A stretch of DNA of 64,000 nt from Pyramidobacter piscolens W5455 (GCF_000177335.1 NZ_ADFP01000135.1:37907-101906), one strand, 5' to 3'. Shown: positions 1 to 9,010, counted from the first letter of the stretch. Made by a program: numbers and translations. Notes: generated by a model from the letters alone, not told the origin.

Positions 1-1869
1 ATAAAGGATTCCAACGGCGGCGGAGCGACACTGGCCATCGGCGGCGGCAACACGGCCGACTGGACGCGCCGATCCCAGCTGATGGGCGTCAACAATACGC
101 TGACCGGCACAAGCAATAAACTGAGCGACCTCAACCTGCTCAACGGCTACAAGAACGTCGGCGAGAATGTCAGTCGCGTCACCGTGATCGGCTCGGAGAA
201 CACCGTCAAAAACGGCGAGTTCAATATCGTCCTGGGCGACCGGCGCCGCATGGACGGCAAGAGCCACAACGTCATCATCGGCTCGCTAGACAGCGCCGCG
301 GCGACGAACGCCTCGAACGCCGTCATCCTGGGACACAACGCCAACGCTTCCGTCGACGGCGGCGTGGCGCTGGGGGCTTTCAGCGCGGCCGATCGCCAAA
401 TGCTGTCGAACGTCTACGTGCCTGCCGGTAGCAGCGCGGCAATGGACACGCTCGTGCGCGGCACGGTGAAGGGCTCCTACGGAGCCGTTTCCGTGGGGAA
501 CGCCAACGCGACCCGGCAGATCGCCAACGTGGCCGCCGGCAGCGCCGACACCGACGCGGTGAACGTGGCGCAGCTCAAGGCGCTGGACTCCAAGATCGCC
601 GAGACCGGCGCCACGGTGAACAAAGGCCTCACCTTCAAGGCCGACGACGGCAGCACCGTCAACAAGAAACTCGGCGAGACACTTCACGTCGCCGGCGACG
701 GCGTCAACACCGAGACGAAGGTAAACGGCGGCAAACTGACCGTCGGCCTCAAGAACGAACTGAAATTCGACGTCAAAGACTCTTCCGGCACGACCACCGG
801 CCAGCTCACCATCAACAGCGGTAACAAAGGCACCGTCAACGGGCTGACCAATAAGACCTGGGATCCCCTTCACATCACCTCCGGTCAGGCGGCTACAGAA
901 GACCAGCTCAAGGCCGTGGACGACAAGATCGCCAACATCTCCGGCAACGCCATGACCAGCTGGGACGCCCAGATCGACGGAACGCAAGTGAAGACCGTCA
1001 ACAAGACCGACAACACCCTCAACTTCAAAGCGGGCAGCAACATCAATCTGAGCAACGACAGCGGCGCCATCAAGATCGGCGTCGTCGACGCCCCCACCTT
1101 CGCCGGCAAAGTCACCGCCAAAGGCTTCGACGCGACCGGCCACAAGATCGTCAACGTCGCCAAGGGAGACGTCACTCAGACCAGTACCGACGCGGTCAAC
1201 GGCTCGCAGCTGTGGGGCGTCTCGTCGAGCATCGCCACCCACCTCGGCGGCGAGAAGTACGGCTTGACCGTCAATAACGACGGCAGCGTTTCCGCCCCCA
1301 CCTACATCATCCGCGGCGGCACGTATCACAACGTCGGCGACGCTTTGAGCGCCGTAGACAACCAGATCAACAACATCTACAACAACTTCGGCAACGTCTA
1401 CAACCAGATGGGCAGCCTGCGGCGCGACATCAAGAACGTCGGCGCGCTCGGCTCGGCGCTAAGTGCTTTGAAGCCGATGCAGTACGACCCCGTCGAGCCC
1501 AGCCAGATCATGGCCGGCTTCGGAGCGTACAAAGGCGAGTACGCGCTGGCCCTCGGCTGGGCGCACTACCTAAAGGAAGACTTCATGGTGCATGCCGGCG
1601 TGTCCGTCACCCACCACGGCGAGTCGATGGCCAACGCCGGACTGACCTGGAAGATCGGCAGGAAAGAAGACAAGGATCAGATTCCCGAGCGCTACCGTAA
1701 GGGTCCGATCAGCAGCGTCTACGTGATGCAGAAGGAAAACGCCGAGCTGCAGGCCGAAGTGGCCTCGCTGCGGCAGACCAACATGCGCCAGGCCGAGCAG
1801 ATGGCCGAAGTGAACGCGCGCGTGGAGAAGCTGGAGCGTCTGCTGCAGAGCGGCAAAAAAACGAACTGA
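1..1869 (+). CDS. YadA-like trimeric autotransporter adhesin, 3' part
   Basis: The reading frame is open from the first base, so the gene starts upstream and about 622 C-terminal residues are visible. It is an outer-membrane trimeric adhesin. Asn/Gly/Ala-rich head and stalk repeats are followed by two neck-type segments with the DAVN(V/G)xQL pattern, near bases 550-570 and 1190-1212. A stalk coiled coil then leads into a YadA-type membrane anchor, about bases 1436-1662, which forms one third of a 12-strand barrel. Unlike textbook YadA, which ends at the last barrel strand, this protein continues for about 65 residues. The extra part is charged and ends in a heptad-like coiled coil (bases 1711-1866). 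An OmpH/Skp chaperone follows. The family call is firm; the ligand is unknown. Confidence 0.9.
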   Translation: MKDSNGGGATLAIGGGNTADWTRRSQLMGVNNTLTGTSNKLSDLNLLNGYKNVGENVSRVTVIGSENTVKNGEFNIVLGDRRRMDGKSHNVIIGSLDSAAATNASNAVILGHNANASVDGGVALGAFSAADRQMLSNVYVPAGSSAAMDTLVRGTVKGSYGAVSVGNANATRQIANVAAGSADTDAVNVAQLKALDSKIAETGATVNKGLTFKADDGSTVNKKLGETLHVAGDGVNTETKVNGGKLTVGLKNELKFDVKDSSGTTTGQLTINSGNKGTVNGLTNKTWDPLHITSGQAATEDQLKAVDDKIANISGNAMTSWDAQIDGTQVKTVNKTDNTLNFKAGSNINLSNDSGAIKIGVVDAPTFAGKVTAKGFDATGHKIVNVAKGDVTQTSTDAVNGSQLWGVSSSIATHLGGEKYGLTVNNDGSVSAPTYIIRGGTYHNVGDALSAVDNQINNIYNNFGNVYNQMGSLRRDIKNVGALGSALSALKPMQYDPVEPSQIMAGFGAYKGEYALALGWAHYLKEDFMVHAGVSVTHHGESMANAGLTWKIGRKEDKDQIPERYRKGPISSVYVMQKENAELQAEVASLRQTNMRQAEQMAEVNARVEKLERLLQSGKKTN

Positions 1870-1879
1870 CCTTCAAGGC

Positions 1880-1919
1880 GAAGAGGGCGGATTGGCGGTT
1901 GAGATCCGCCCTCTTCTTT
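1880..1919 (+). terminator. Intrinsic terminator of the adhesin gene
   Basis: A perfect 13-bp stem (1880-1892 with 1904-1916) with an 11-nt loop lies just after the stop codon. The T-tract is short and interrupted, so termination may be partial. Confidence 0.65.
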
Positions 1920-1929
1920 GTGGTACAAT
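1899..1929 (+). promoter_or_regulatory. Probable extended -10 promoter for ompH
   Basis: TGGTACAAT at 1921-1929 is an extended -10 element (TG-n-TACAAT). A weak TTGAGA sits 19 bp upstream inside the preceding terminator stem. The same motif recurs before several other genes in this window. Confidence 0.5.
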
Positions 1930-1972
1930 GTGATGTGAAAATTAAAATTCTTTTCTGTGTGGAGGGTTTACG

Positions 1973-2488
1973 ATGAGACGAGTGATGACGATTTTTCTGG
2001 CGGTATTGCTGATGGGTGTGGCGGCGGGAACGGCCCCGGCCACGGAGATCGCGGTGGTGGATGCGGAGAGGATCTTGGCTCAGTCGACTCCCGGCAAGAA
2101 GGGACAGGAGCACCTGAACGAGGTGCAGAAAGTGCTTCAGAAGGGATACAACGACTTGGTGGCTCTGTACCGCGGCCGGGAGAACTCGCCCGAGGCGCAG
2201 GAGATCATCAGGCAGGGACAGGCCGCGCTGGAGCAGCAGATGGCGGTCGAGCGCAATGCCGTGCTGGCGGTTCTGCAGTCGGAACTGATGGCGGCAACGG
2301 AGGCGTGGCAGAAGAAAAATCCCAAGGTTCAGGCGGTCGTGAGCCGTCAGCTGCTTCTTGGCGCAGTCCCCAAGCTCGACGTGACGAGCGCGGTGATGAA
2401 GGAAATGAACAAGCGCACTCCCAAGTTCGCCGCTTTGCCCACGGTGACGGTGAACAAACCGGCTCCGGCTCAGCCTGCCCAAAAGTAG
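1973..2488 (+). CDS. OmpH/Skp-family periplasmic chaperone
   Basis: This 171-residue secreted protein has a signal peptide (about residues 1-23, ending APA) followed by the EIAVVDAERIL segment typical of the OmpH/Skp N-terminus. A long helical, Gln/Glu-rich region follows, which would form the tentacle-like coiled coil. Skp holds unfolded outer-membrane proteins in the periplasm. GGAGG sits 8 nt before the ATG. The gene has its own promoter and terminator and lies directly after a trimeric autotransporter rather than beside bamA/lpxD. It may therefore be a paralogue serving that adhesin, which is inference. Length and layout fit the family. Confidence 0.8.
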   Translation: MRRVMTIFLAVLLMGVAAGTAPATEIAVVDAERILAQSTPGKKGQEHLNEVQKVLQKGYNDLVALYRGRENSPEAQEIIRQGQAALEQQMAVERNAVLAVLQSELMAATEAWQKKNPKVQAVVSRQLLLGAVPKLDVTSAVMKEMNKRTPKFAALPTVTVNKPAPAQPAQK

Positions 2489-2540
2489 AAACGATCTTTT
2501 ACAGCGCTGTCTTGAAGAGCGCGCATTGAAAGTATGACGT

Positions 2541-2595
2541 GATCCCCGCCGCTGGATTCGGAAAAAACGAGTCCAGTGGCGGGGATCGTTTTGTT
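2541..2595 (+). terminator. Terminator of ompH
   Basis: A 16-bp stem with one G-U pair (2541-2556 with 2572-2587) is followed by GTTTTGTTT. Confidence 0.85.
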
Positions 2596-2623
2596 TGCCG
2601 CGCCTATCGCTTCGACAGAAAAA

Positions 2624-2670
2624 GCCGGGATGCAGGAGACGAAAAAGTCCGCCGCATCCCGGCGTTCGTT
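2624..2670 (+). terminator. Second hairpin downstream of ompH
   Basis: A perfect 10-bp stem (2624-2633 with 2654-2663) is followed by a weak T-rich stretch. It could be a back-up terminator. No gene is convincing between 2489 and 2847. Confidence 0.4.
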
Positions 2671-2689
2671 TGTGGAACCGGAAAGCTTA

Positions 2690-2847
2690 TACTATTTCTT
2701 GATAAAAAGCATTAACATAGTTTGCCGGGCGCTGCGAGGGAGTTCAGTCGCTCAGAACTATCTCGACTGCTACGCAGTCTGCGCAGCTCGCTTTGTGAAT
2801 CTCCCTCGCAGCGTCCTTGTGTTCAGCCTTTTAATTGAGAAGTAGTA
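2690..2847. repeat. 158-bp imperfect inverted repeat, MITE-like, abutting degP
   Basis: The left arm (2690-2742) and the right arm (2801-2847) are imperfect reverse complements over about 47-53 bp. The outer ends TACTAT and GTAGTA pair, and the inner 15 bp, including 2730-2742 with 2801-2813, match almost perfectly. The centre holds a smaller palindrome at 2765-2779. TTA occurs directly on both sides (2687-2689 and 2848-2850), and the right copy is the degP stop codon. This looks like a small non-autonomous element or a long structured RNA that also ends the degP transcript. Confidence 0.55.
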
Positions 2848-4248
2848 TTATTTGACGTTCAAAGGCAGGTACTGCGTGCGGCCGTATCTGCGGATCAGCA
2901 GGGGGACGCGGTTTCTCTTGGTGGAACCGATAATCTTGAACAGGTCGCCGGAGTTGTTCACTTCACGGCCGCCGGCCTGGAGGATGATGTCGCCGCGGCG
3001 CAGGCCGGAGCGAGCCGCCAGGGATTTTTCTTCCACTTCGGTGACGACCAGGCCGCTGTCGCGCTCCGAGAGCTTCAGCTCTTTGCGCAGTTCCGGAGTG
3101 ATCGTTGCCACGGTGAAGCCGATTTTCTCCGCCGTGCTGGCGTCGGCGACCGTGGTGTCCACTTCCGCAAGCGTCAGCGAGAAGTTCATGGTCTTGCCGT
3201 TGCGAAGCACTTCGAGATTGATCTTGTCGCCCGCCATGCGCTGACGCACCGAGGTGCTCAGCTTGACGCTGTCTTCCACTTCTTTGCCGTCGAGCTTGAC
3301 GATGACGTCGCCGCGCTTCAGGCCGGCCTTTTCGGCGGGGGAGTCGGGAACCACGTCGGCGATCAGGGCGCCTTTGGTGTTCTTCAGCTCGAAAGCCGAC
3401 GCGATGTCTTCGGTGATAGGCTGCAGATAGACGCCCATCTGGCCGCGGCGGACTTTGCCGTAGGCGACGATGTCGTTCATGACCTGCTTGGCCATGTTGA
3501 TGGGAATCGCGAAGCCGATCCCTTGGGCCGAGGGGATGATGGCCGTGTTGATGCCGATCACTCGTCCCTGCATGTCAAGCAGGGGGCCGCCGCTGTTGCC
3601 GGGGTTGATCGAAGCGTCGGTCTGCAGGAAGCCGTCGAAGTTAAAATTCTGCAAGTGAATGCTGCGGTTGCGCGCCGAAAGGACGCCCACCGTGACGGTG
3701 GGCTCCAGCCCCAGCCCCAGCGTGTTGCCGATGGCGACCATGGTTTCGCCGACGCGGATCTTGTCGCTGTCGCCCAGCTCGAGCGTGGGAAGGTCTTTGC
3801 CGTCAACCTTGATCACGGCGATGTCGAACGTCGGATCGCGTCCGATCACCGAAGCTTCCATGGTCTTGCCGTCGAAGAACGTGACCGTGATCTTGTCGGC
3901 GCCGTCGATCACGTGGTTGTTGGTGAGGATGCGCCCGTCCTTGGAGACGACGAAGCCGCTTCCGGCTCCCTTCATGGGAACGCGGCGCGTGTACTCGCGG
4001 AACATGTCGCCGAAGAATTCCCTGAAGAAGGGATCGTTGGGCAGCCCCTGGTTTACCGTGCGAGTGACCGTGCCTTCGACGTCGATATTGACGACTGCAT
4101 GACCGACTTTCTCGACCAGATCGGCGACGGGACTGTCGGCGGTCAGCGCTTCAGGCGGCAACGTTCCGGAAAAAGCGGGCAAGCTGCCCGCGACCATGAC
4201 GCCCAACATGACGCCTATAAAAGATCTTTTCAATTTTCTCAGTTCCAT
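2848..4248 (-). CDS. degP: DegP/HtrA-type periplasmic serine protease (Do family)
   Basis: The 466-residue protein has an N-terminal signal sequence (about 1-28), a trypsin-like protease domain and two PDZ domains (about 268-355 and 375-460). The catalytic triad is visible as H112 (NNHVIDGA), D142 (FDIAVIKV) and S219 (GNSGGPL). Such proteases degrade or refold damaged envelope proteins. GGAGGTG precedes the ATG at good spacing. The gene is monocistronic on the minus strand and converges on ompH, another envelope quality-control gene. The stop codon is the flank of an inverted-repeat element. Whether it is DegP, DegQ or DegS in role cannot be told, but two PDZ domains exclude a DegS-like layout. 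Confidence 0.95.
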   Translation of the reverse strand: MELRKLKRSFIGVMLGVMVAGSLPAFSGTLPPEALTADSPVADLVEKVGHAVVNIDVEGTVTRTVNQGLPNDPFFREFFGDMFREYTRRVPMKGAGSGFVVSKDGRILTNNHVIDGADKITVTFFDGKTMEASVIGRDPTFDIAVIKVDGKDLPTLELGDSDKIRVGETMVAIGNTLGLGLEPTVTVGVLSARNRSIHLQNFNFDGFLQTDASINPGNSGGPLLDMQGRVIGINTAIIPSAQGIGFAIPINMAKQVMNDIVAYGKVRRGQMGVYLQPITEDIASAFELKNTKGALIADVVPDSPAEKAGLKRGDVIVKLDGKEVEDSVKLSTSVRQRMAGDKINLEVLRNGKTMNFSLTLAEVDTTVADASTAEKIGFTVATITPELRKELKLSERDSGLVVTEVEEKSLAARSGLRRGDIILQAGGREVNNSGDLFKIIGSTKRNRVPLLIRRYGRTQYLPLNVK

Positions 4249-4691
4249 AAAAATTCACCTCCGCAAAGAATCGGACGGGATACGACGATCCCGTCTCAAT
4301 GATGCACATAATACACGAAAACGGCCGTTTGCGCATTGATGTTTTATACAAAATGGGTGAACTTAATTTCATTCGTTGTCTCGCGTGAATCAAATGGGTT
4401 TATCTGAAAAACGGCGCGCGGTCAATATCGAAAGAAAAGCCAAGGCGCCCGAGGATCCGACGAGAATTTGAAAGCCCCGCAAGGTCCGACGATCGTGCGG
4501 GACTTTTTGCGACGATTGGGGGAGGGTTGAAGAAGCGGTACCGATTTGGGGTTATGCTTTTTAATTGGAATCGGCATAAGTCTCGAGCGCTCTCCTGGGT
4601 TTGCGGCCGTCGCGTTGCTCCTGTGATTTGATTGTTTTCGACCGGGCATGATGACGAGCTTTATCTTCGGAGGAAAAGTAGATTTCAGGGC
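4249..4691. other. Intergenic region between degP and tRNA-Ile
   Basis: About 440 bases carry no convincing gene. There is a short hairpin (CCCGCA 4476-4481 with TGCGGG 4496-4501) followed by ACTTTTTG, which could stop plus-strand transcription. The part next to degP is AT-rich and should hold its promoter, but I could not pick a clear -35/-10 pair. Confidence 0.4.
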
Positions 4692-4719
4692 TTCACAAAT
4701 GAGAATTTTGTGGTACAAT
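4692..4719 (+). promoter_or_regulatory. Promoter of tRNA-Ile
   Basis: TTCACA (4692-4697), a 16-bp spacer and the extended -10 TGGTACAAT (4711-4719) lie about 20 bp before the tRNA. Confidence 0.6.
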
Positions 4720-4739
4720 CCTCGTGTATTCAAGAGAGA

Positions 4740-4816
4740 GGGCCGCTAGCTCAGTTGGTCAGAGCACTCGGCTGATAACCGAGAGGTCAGAAGTTCAAAT
4801 CTTCTGCGGCCCACCA
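4740..4816 (+). tRNA. tRNA-Ile (anticodon GAT), CCA encoded
   Basis: A full cloverleaf is visible. The acceptor stem is GGGCCGC/GCGGCCC, the D stem GCTC/GAGC and the anticodon stem CTCGG/CCGAG, with loop CTGATAA (anticodon GAT). The T arm is AGAAG-TTCAAAT-CTTCT, and CCA is encoded at 4814-4816. It stands alone, with its own promoter and terminator, not in an rRNA operon. Confidence 0.97.
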
Positions 4817-4827
4817 TGGTCAGTTCG

Positions 4828-4853
4828 CCACGACGGAAGTCGTGGTTTTTTTT
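4828..4853 (+). terminator. Terminator of tRNA-Ile
   Basis: A 7-bp stem (4828-4834 with 4839-4845), a GGAA tetraloop and eight T residues form a strong intrinsic terminator. Confidence 0.95.
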
Positions 4854-4984
4854 GCTCTTTTTCGGCCGAAGCGGGGCTTTTTACCGACTCTTGCGCGGTA
4901 CCGGCGGGATTCGCGGGAAGAGAATCTCGCGCTGAGCTTAAAATAGGAGAAAATACCAATTTATGGCGGAGCGCCCGGTTCCCT

Positions 4985-5014
4985 TTCGCAAAATGGCTTA
5001 AATTCTGTTATAGT
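4985..5014 (+). promoter_or_regulatory. Probable promoter of the PHP-pmbA-amidase operon
   Basis: TTCGCA (4985-4990), an 18-bp spacer and TATAGT (5009-5014), with TG one base upstream as an extended -10. Confidence 0.45.
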
Positions 5015-5071
5015 TAACGCAGTCGGTCGTTTTGTCGGCTTTTCGGCAGGACGACGAAAGGAGTTGATACC

Positions 5072-5149
5072 ATGTTTTGCGGCGCGGTTGCCGTCGTTCA
5101 TGGGCATCTTGAAACGGGAAGTGTGTTCGCGAAAGGCGGACGAACATAA
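5072..5149 (+). CDS. Small 25-codon ORF coupled to the PHP gene
   Basis: An ATG at 5072 is preceded by AAAGGAG with 8 nt spacing, a better ribosome site than that of the next gene. The frame encodes 25 residues (MFCGAVAVVHGHLE...RT), and its TAA (5147-5149) touches the ATG of the PHP gene. Translation of the short frame would deliver ribosomes to that start. I do not recognise the peptide. It could be a leader peptide or simply a coupling device. Real translation is inferred only from the SD and the spacing. Confidence 0.45.
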   Translation: MFCGAVAVVHGHLETGSVFAKGGRT

Positions 5150-5977
5150 ATGATGCGCGTTGACATGCATTTTCACAGTTTCTGCTCTGATGGGAGCGAT
5201 TCTCCCGAAGCGTTGGCGCGCCTTGGCAAAAAACGCGGGCTGGCGGTGATGTCGCTGACCGATCATGATACGATGAAAGGCGTTCCCGCCTTCATGTCGA
5301 TGTGCCGCAAGTTGGGCATCAGAGCTGTTTCGGGAGTGGAGATCTCTGCAGAATATCCGCGGACGCTGCATATCTTGGGCTATAATTATGATCCTCAGGA
5401 CGAAGAGTTCCGCGCGGCGCTGGCAAAAATCCAATATTATCGCGAGGAGCGCAATCGCCGGGTTCTTGCCAAGTTGAACGAACTGGGGATCCCGATAACG
5501 CTGAAGGACGTCCAGGATGAGGCGGGGAAGGGCGTTATCGGACGTCCGCATTTTGCCTATGCGCTGATCCGCAAGGGAGTTGTCCACGACGTGCCGACGG
5601 CCTTCTCGGAGTATTTGGGACGGGAAGGGAAGGCGTACGTTCACAAGGTCAGTTTGTCGCCGGAAGAAACGATCCGCGCGATTCATCGTGCGGGCGGCCT
5701 TTCCGTGCTGGCGCATCCGGTGCAGACGTGCCCGGATATCCGGGAGCTGCCGGATGTTCTGCGCTGGCTGAAATCGCTTGGACTCTGGGGGCTTGAATGT
5801 TATTCGGGGCACCACAGCAGGGAGCAGAGCGAGGCCTACAAAGCGCTGGCGGCGGCGAACGGTCTCGAGGTCACGGCGGGCTCCGATTACCATGGCAGAG
5901 GACGTCCCGGGTACCATTTCGGCGTGTCGGTCCCCGAAGATCTTTTGCCGTGGGCTCGTTTGGGATTGAGGATGTAG
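5150..5977 (+). CDS. PHP-domain phosphoesterase, YciV/RNase AM type
   Basis: The 275-residue PHP-family metal-dependent phosphoesterase shows the usual metal ligands: HFH (H7, H9), TDHD (D38-D40), E64 in SGVEIS, H74, H189 in AHP, and D246/H248 in GSDYHG. Length and motif spacing fit YciV (RNase AM, TrpH), which removes nucleotides from 5' ends of small RNA fragments or hydrolyses nucleoside 3',5'-bisphosphates. It starts right after a 25-codon ORF; a second ATG follows at 5153. pmbA begins 11 nt downstream, so they are co-transcribed. The exact substrate is inferred from family. Confidence 0.85.
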   Translation: MMRVDMHFHSFCSDGSDSPEALARLGKKRGLAVMSLTDHDTMKGVPAFMSMCRKLGIRAVSGVEISAEYPRTLHILGYNYDPQDEEFRAALAKIQYYREERNRRVLAKLNELGIPITLKDVQDEAGKGVIGRPHFAYALIRKGVVHDVPTAFSEYLGREGKAYVHKVSLSPEETIRAIHRAGGLSVLAHPVQTCPDIRELPDVLRWLKSLGLWGLECYSGHHSREQSEAYKALAAANGLEVTAGSDYHGRGRPGYHFGVSVPEDLLPWARLGLRM

Positions 5978-5988
5978 GGGTCGTCCGG

Positions 5989-7338
5989 ATGGATATCAAC
6001 AGGGCCCAGCGTTTGCTCGAACGCATGCTTTCTTGTGCCAAAGCCGGCGGAGCGCTGGCGGCGGAATGTGTCTGGTGCAGTTACGGCAGTCGCTCGTTTT
6101 CGGTCTGCGATGAGGCGCTGGAAAAAAGTCATGCTTCGATTTCCGATTGTCTCGGGCTGCGCATATTGGACCGGGAGCATCGCCAGGGCGTGGCAAGCCT
6201 TTATGATATCGACGACCACGCCGCCGCCGCGCTGTGTGAAGACGCTTTTCGCAATGCGCGGCATGGAGCCGCGGAGGACGACGTCGTTTTTGCGAGGACG
6301 CAGCCGACGGCTCCGGCGATTGATCTGGGCGTTTATGATCCTGATTTGGTCGCGTGGGATCCCCGGGAACAGATCGAACTCTGTATGGAAATGAGTCGTC
6401 GGGCCCGAGCTCTCGACCGGCGCGTGCGCAAGGTGCGCGATGCCAGTATTTTTATCGGCTGGGAAGAATCGCTGACGATCAACAGCTATGGCGTTTCCTG
6501 TCACGGCCGCTCCGCTACCGGCGAAACTGGCGTCACTCTGCTGGCGGAGGACGGCGAGGCCGTCGAGATTGGCGGAACAAGTGTGGACGGGCGTTCTCGG
6601 GCGGCGCTCTCTTCCCGGTTGCCGGTCGACGAGGCTGTCGCGCGCACGGTACGCCCGCTGCACGGTGAGCCTTTGCCGACGGGGCGCTATACGCTCATCC
6701 TTGAGCCGGAGGTCGTCGCTTCCTTTCTGGGCGCCCTGTCGGAGCTGTTCTTCGCCTCGAATGTCTGCAAGGGGCTGACGCTTCTGGCCGATAAAATGGG
6801 GGAACGGGTGGCTTCCCCCGTTGTGACGCTTGTGGACGACGGGCGGCTTTATAGCGGCATGGGAACGGCCGCCTGCGACGCCGAGTGCGTTGCCACGCAG
6901 CGGACGGTTCTGCTTGACCACGGCCGTCTCGTTTCCTGGCTGAGCAATCTGCAATACGGAAAACGTCTCGGAACAGTTTCGACGGGGAACGGCAGCCGCG
7001 GGCTTTCTTCTTTGCCCGACGTCGACGTGAGCAATCTGTTCGTCGTGCCTGGAACGCGTTCGGCGGAGGAACTTGCGGCGGTTTACGACGACTGCTTCTG
7101 TGTCACTGAGCTGATGGGGCTGCATACGGTTGACTCGGTCAGCGGGGATTTTTCGCTGGCGGCGCGAGGGCTGTATCGTAAGCACGGCGTTTTTCGTCCC
7201 GTCTCCGCGGTGACGATCGCCGGAAATCTGTGCGATTTCCTGCATAAAATTATTGAAGTAGGCGGCGATTTACGGTTCTACGACCGTTTCGGCGGCTGCA
7301 CAATGGTGGTGGACGATATTGCGGTGGCTGGAAAATAA
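5989..7338 (+). CDS. pmbA: PmbA/TldE-family protein
   Basis: The 449-residue protein matches the size of PmbA/TldE, the non-catalytic half of the TldD-TldE peptidase that trims unfolded peptides and modified peptide precursors. It lacks the HExxxH zinc motif of TldD, and the C-terminal half carries the family's beta-rich Gly segments. I chose the ATG at 5989, right after the PHP stop. The frame stays open further upstream, but that part overlaps the PHP gene. The SD is weak, which suggests translational coupling. No tldD lies in the window, so the partner must be elsewhere. Confidence 0.85.
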   Translation: MDINRAQRLLERMLSCAKAGGALAAECVWCSYGSRSFSVCDEALEKSHASISDCLGLRILDREHRQGVASLYDIDDHAAAALCEDAFRNARHGAAEDDVVFARTQPTAPAIDLGVYDPDLVAWDPREQIELCMEMSRRARALDRRVRKVRDASIFIGWEESLTINSYGVSCHGRSATGETGVTLLAEDGEAVEIGGTSVDGRSRAALSSRLPVDEAVARTVRPLHGEPLPTGRYTLILEPEVVASFLGALSELFFASNVCKGLTLLADKMGERVASPVVTLVDDGRLYSGMGTAACDAECVATQRTVLLDHGRLVSWLSNLQYGKRLGTVSTGNGSRGLSSLPDVDVSNLFVVPGTRSAEELAAVYDDCFCVTELMGLHTVDSVSGDFSLAARGLYRKHGVFRPVSAVTIAGNLCDFLHKIIEVGGDLRFYDRFGGCTMVVDDIAVAGK

Positions 7339-8962
7339 ATGTTTGAACTTCGCGCTTGTCGTTTTCCTTTGCCTTCTGGCCGTTCCGAGTGCCGGCGCAA
7401 ACATGTGGCAGTGGACCGGCGCCGGAGTATCCGGGAGCGCGGAGGTGAGGGAGTTTCATTCGCTCCGCATGGCGGCGGTGGATCAGATAGCGTCAGGCCT
7501 TGGATATCAGACCCGGCAGGAAAAAGAGGAACTGGTCGTGCAGGCTCCCGTCGGGCTGCGCTTCGTGCGCGGCGCGGCGGTCGTGTGGATTGGTTACAGC
7601 GTCGTCGCTCTGCCGGCACGGGCGCGCATGGAGGACGGGCACTGGTGGGTTGATACTGACACGGTATTGAGCGTGTTCTCGCAATTTCTGAAGAGAAACG
7701 GGCGAAACGCGGCGCTGCAATGGTCAGGAACGGGAAAGCGGCAAACGCCCCCGGCGGAGCGGAAAACGGTCGATCGGAAGAAAACGCCCGCCAACGACGC
7801 GTCACAGCGGCAATCCCTGCGGCAGGGACAGCAAAAGGCGCAGGACCTTCCCCGGCTGAAGGCGCTGAGATGGGGCGGCGATCATGCCGATGCGCGGGCT
7901 GTCATCGATCTCGAGGGCTCCGCCGAACCTTCGTATACTGTTCAGGATGAAACGTTGACCGTGGTGCTTGCGCCGATAAATGCCTCGCGGAGGCGCGAGC
8001 TCAAATCCGCGCGTTCCGACATAACCCTGTCGGTTAAAAACGACGCCACGGCGCGGCTGGATTTTTCTTTTCCCGGCAGAACGGTCAAAGTCTTCATATT
8101 GAGCGATCCTTACCGTCTTGTCATGGATTTCAAACTGGACGACAAAACCTCGCGTCGAAACGAGGACGAGAAATTTTCCGCGAGGGACGGAAGTCAGAAG
8201 GATGATAAGATCCTGAGCGCAAAAGGCGGAGAGGACAAAGCCCGTGAAAAAAAGCCGCCTTCTCCGGCGCCGCGCTCCCGCAAGGGCAAGAAGCTCGTCG
8301 TCATCGACGCGGGACACGGCGGCAAGGATCCCGGCGCCATGGCGCACGGCTATCGGGAGAAAGACCTCGCCTTGCAGATTGCCAAGCGGGTGGCGAAAGA
8401 ACTGCGTTCGCGAGCGGTGACCGTGCGGATGACCCGGGAAGGGGATACCTATCCCACGCTGCGGGAACGCACGCAGATGGCGAACGACTGGAAAGCGGAC
8501 GTGTTTATCAGCATCCACCTCAACGCTTTGCCCAAAGGGCGCCATTCCAAAGGCGTGGAGATCTACATCATGGCTCTGCCGACCGACAAAGACGCCATGA
8601 CGCTGGCGAAAATCGAAAACGCCGAGATAGCCGAGGACAGTTCCGGCAAGAAGGGATCGTCGGACAAGAGAACTGAAATGTTGCTGTCGATCTTGGGCAA
8701 CATGCAGCAGAATGCCAAGATCGACGAAAGTACCGACCTGGCCGAGGAGCTGTTCAAAGCGGGGCAGGAGAGCCGGCTGGACATGAAGCGGGTCGCTCAG
8801 GCGCCTTTCTGGGTGCTGCGCGGCGCGGTCATGCCGTCGGTGCTGATCGAGACGGGATTCATCACTGAGCTGTCGGAAGCGAAGCGTTTGGCGCAGCCGG
8901 CGTATCAGCAGCGAATGGCGGAATCGATTGCATCAGGTATAATAAATTTCATCAACCGTTAA
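7319..8962 (+). CDS. N-acetylmuramoyl-L-alanine amidase (Amidase_3) with AMIN-like domain
   Basis: The 547-residue secreted enzyme cleaves the amide bond between MurNAc and the stem peptide. Visible in order: a signal peptide (about 1-27, ending SAGA), a copper-amine-oxidase-N-like region (about 45-125), a linker, an AMIN-like beta domain (about 180-272), a charged linker, and the Amidase_3 catalytic domain (about 325-547). Zinc ligands are H333 (DAGHGG), E347 (YREKDL) and H400 (SIHLNA), with the late catalytic IETGF. The likely start is TTG at 7319, overlapping pmbA by 20 nt; a TTG a few codons later is an alternative. Role: daughter-cell separation and wall remodelling. Confidence 0.9.
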   Translation: MRWLENKCLNFALVVFLCLLAVPSAGANMWQWTGAGVSGSAEVREFHSLRMAAVDQIASGLGYQTRQEKEELVVQAPVGLRFVRGAAVVWIGYSVVALPARARMEDGHWWVDTDTVLSVFSQFLKRNGRNAALQWSGTGKRQTPPAERKTVDRKKTPANDASQRQSLRQGQQKAQDLPRLKALRWGGDHADARAVIDLEGSAEPSYTVQDETLTVVLAPINASRRRELKSARSDITLSVKNDATARLDFSFPGRTVKVFILSDPYRLVMDFKLDDKTSRRNEDEKFSARDGSQKDDKILSAKGGEDKAREKKPPSPAPRSRKGKKLVVIDAGHGGKDPGAMAHGYREKDLALQIAKRVAKELRSRAVTVRMTREGDTYPTLRERTQMANDWKADVFISIHLNALPKGRHSKGVEIYIMALPTDKDAMTLAKIENAEIAEDSSGKKGSSDKRTEMLLSILGNMQQNAKIDESTDLAEELFKAGQESRLDMKRVAQAPFWVLRGAVMPSVLIETGFITELSEAKRLAQPAYQQRMAESIASGIINFINR

Positions 8963-9010
8963 TTCCCGAAAGTTCTTGGGAAAGAGATCCTATTTGAGGA
9001 GTGATCGACA

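Noticed and set aside
2576..2845. 89-codon plus-strand frame after ompH
   Set aside because: It begins inside the ompH terminator stem and runs through a hairpin and the inverted-repeat element; no SD.
4422..4733. 103-codon minus-strand frame before tRNA-Ile
   Set aside because: TTG start without SD, crosses the tRNA promoter, and has no family resemblance.
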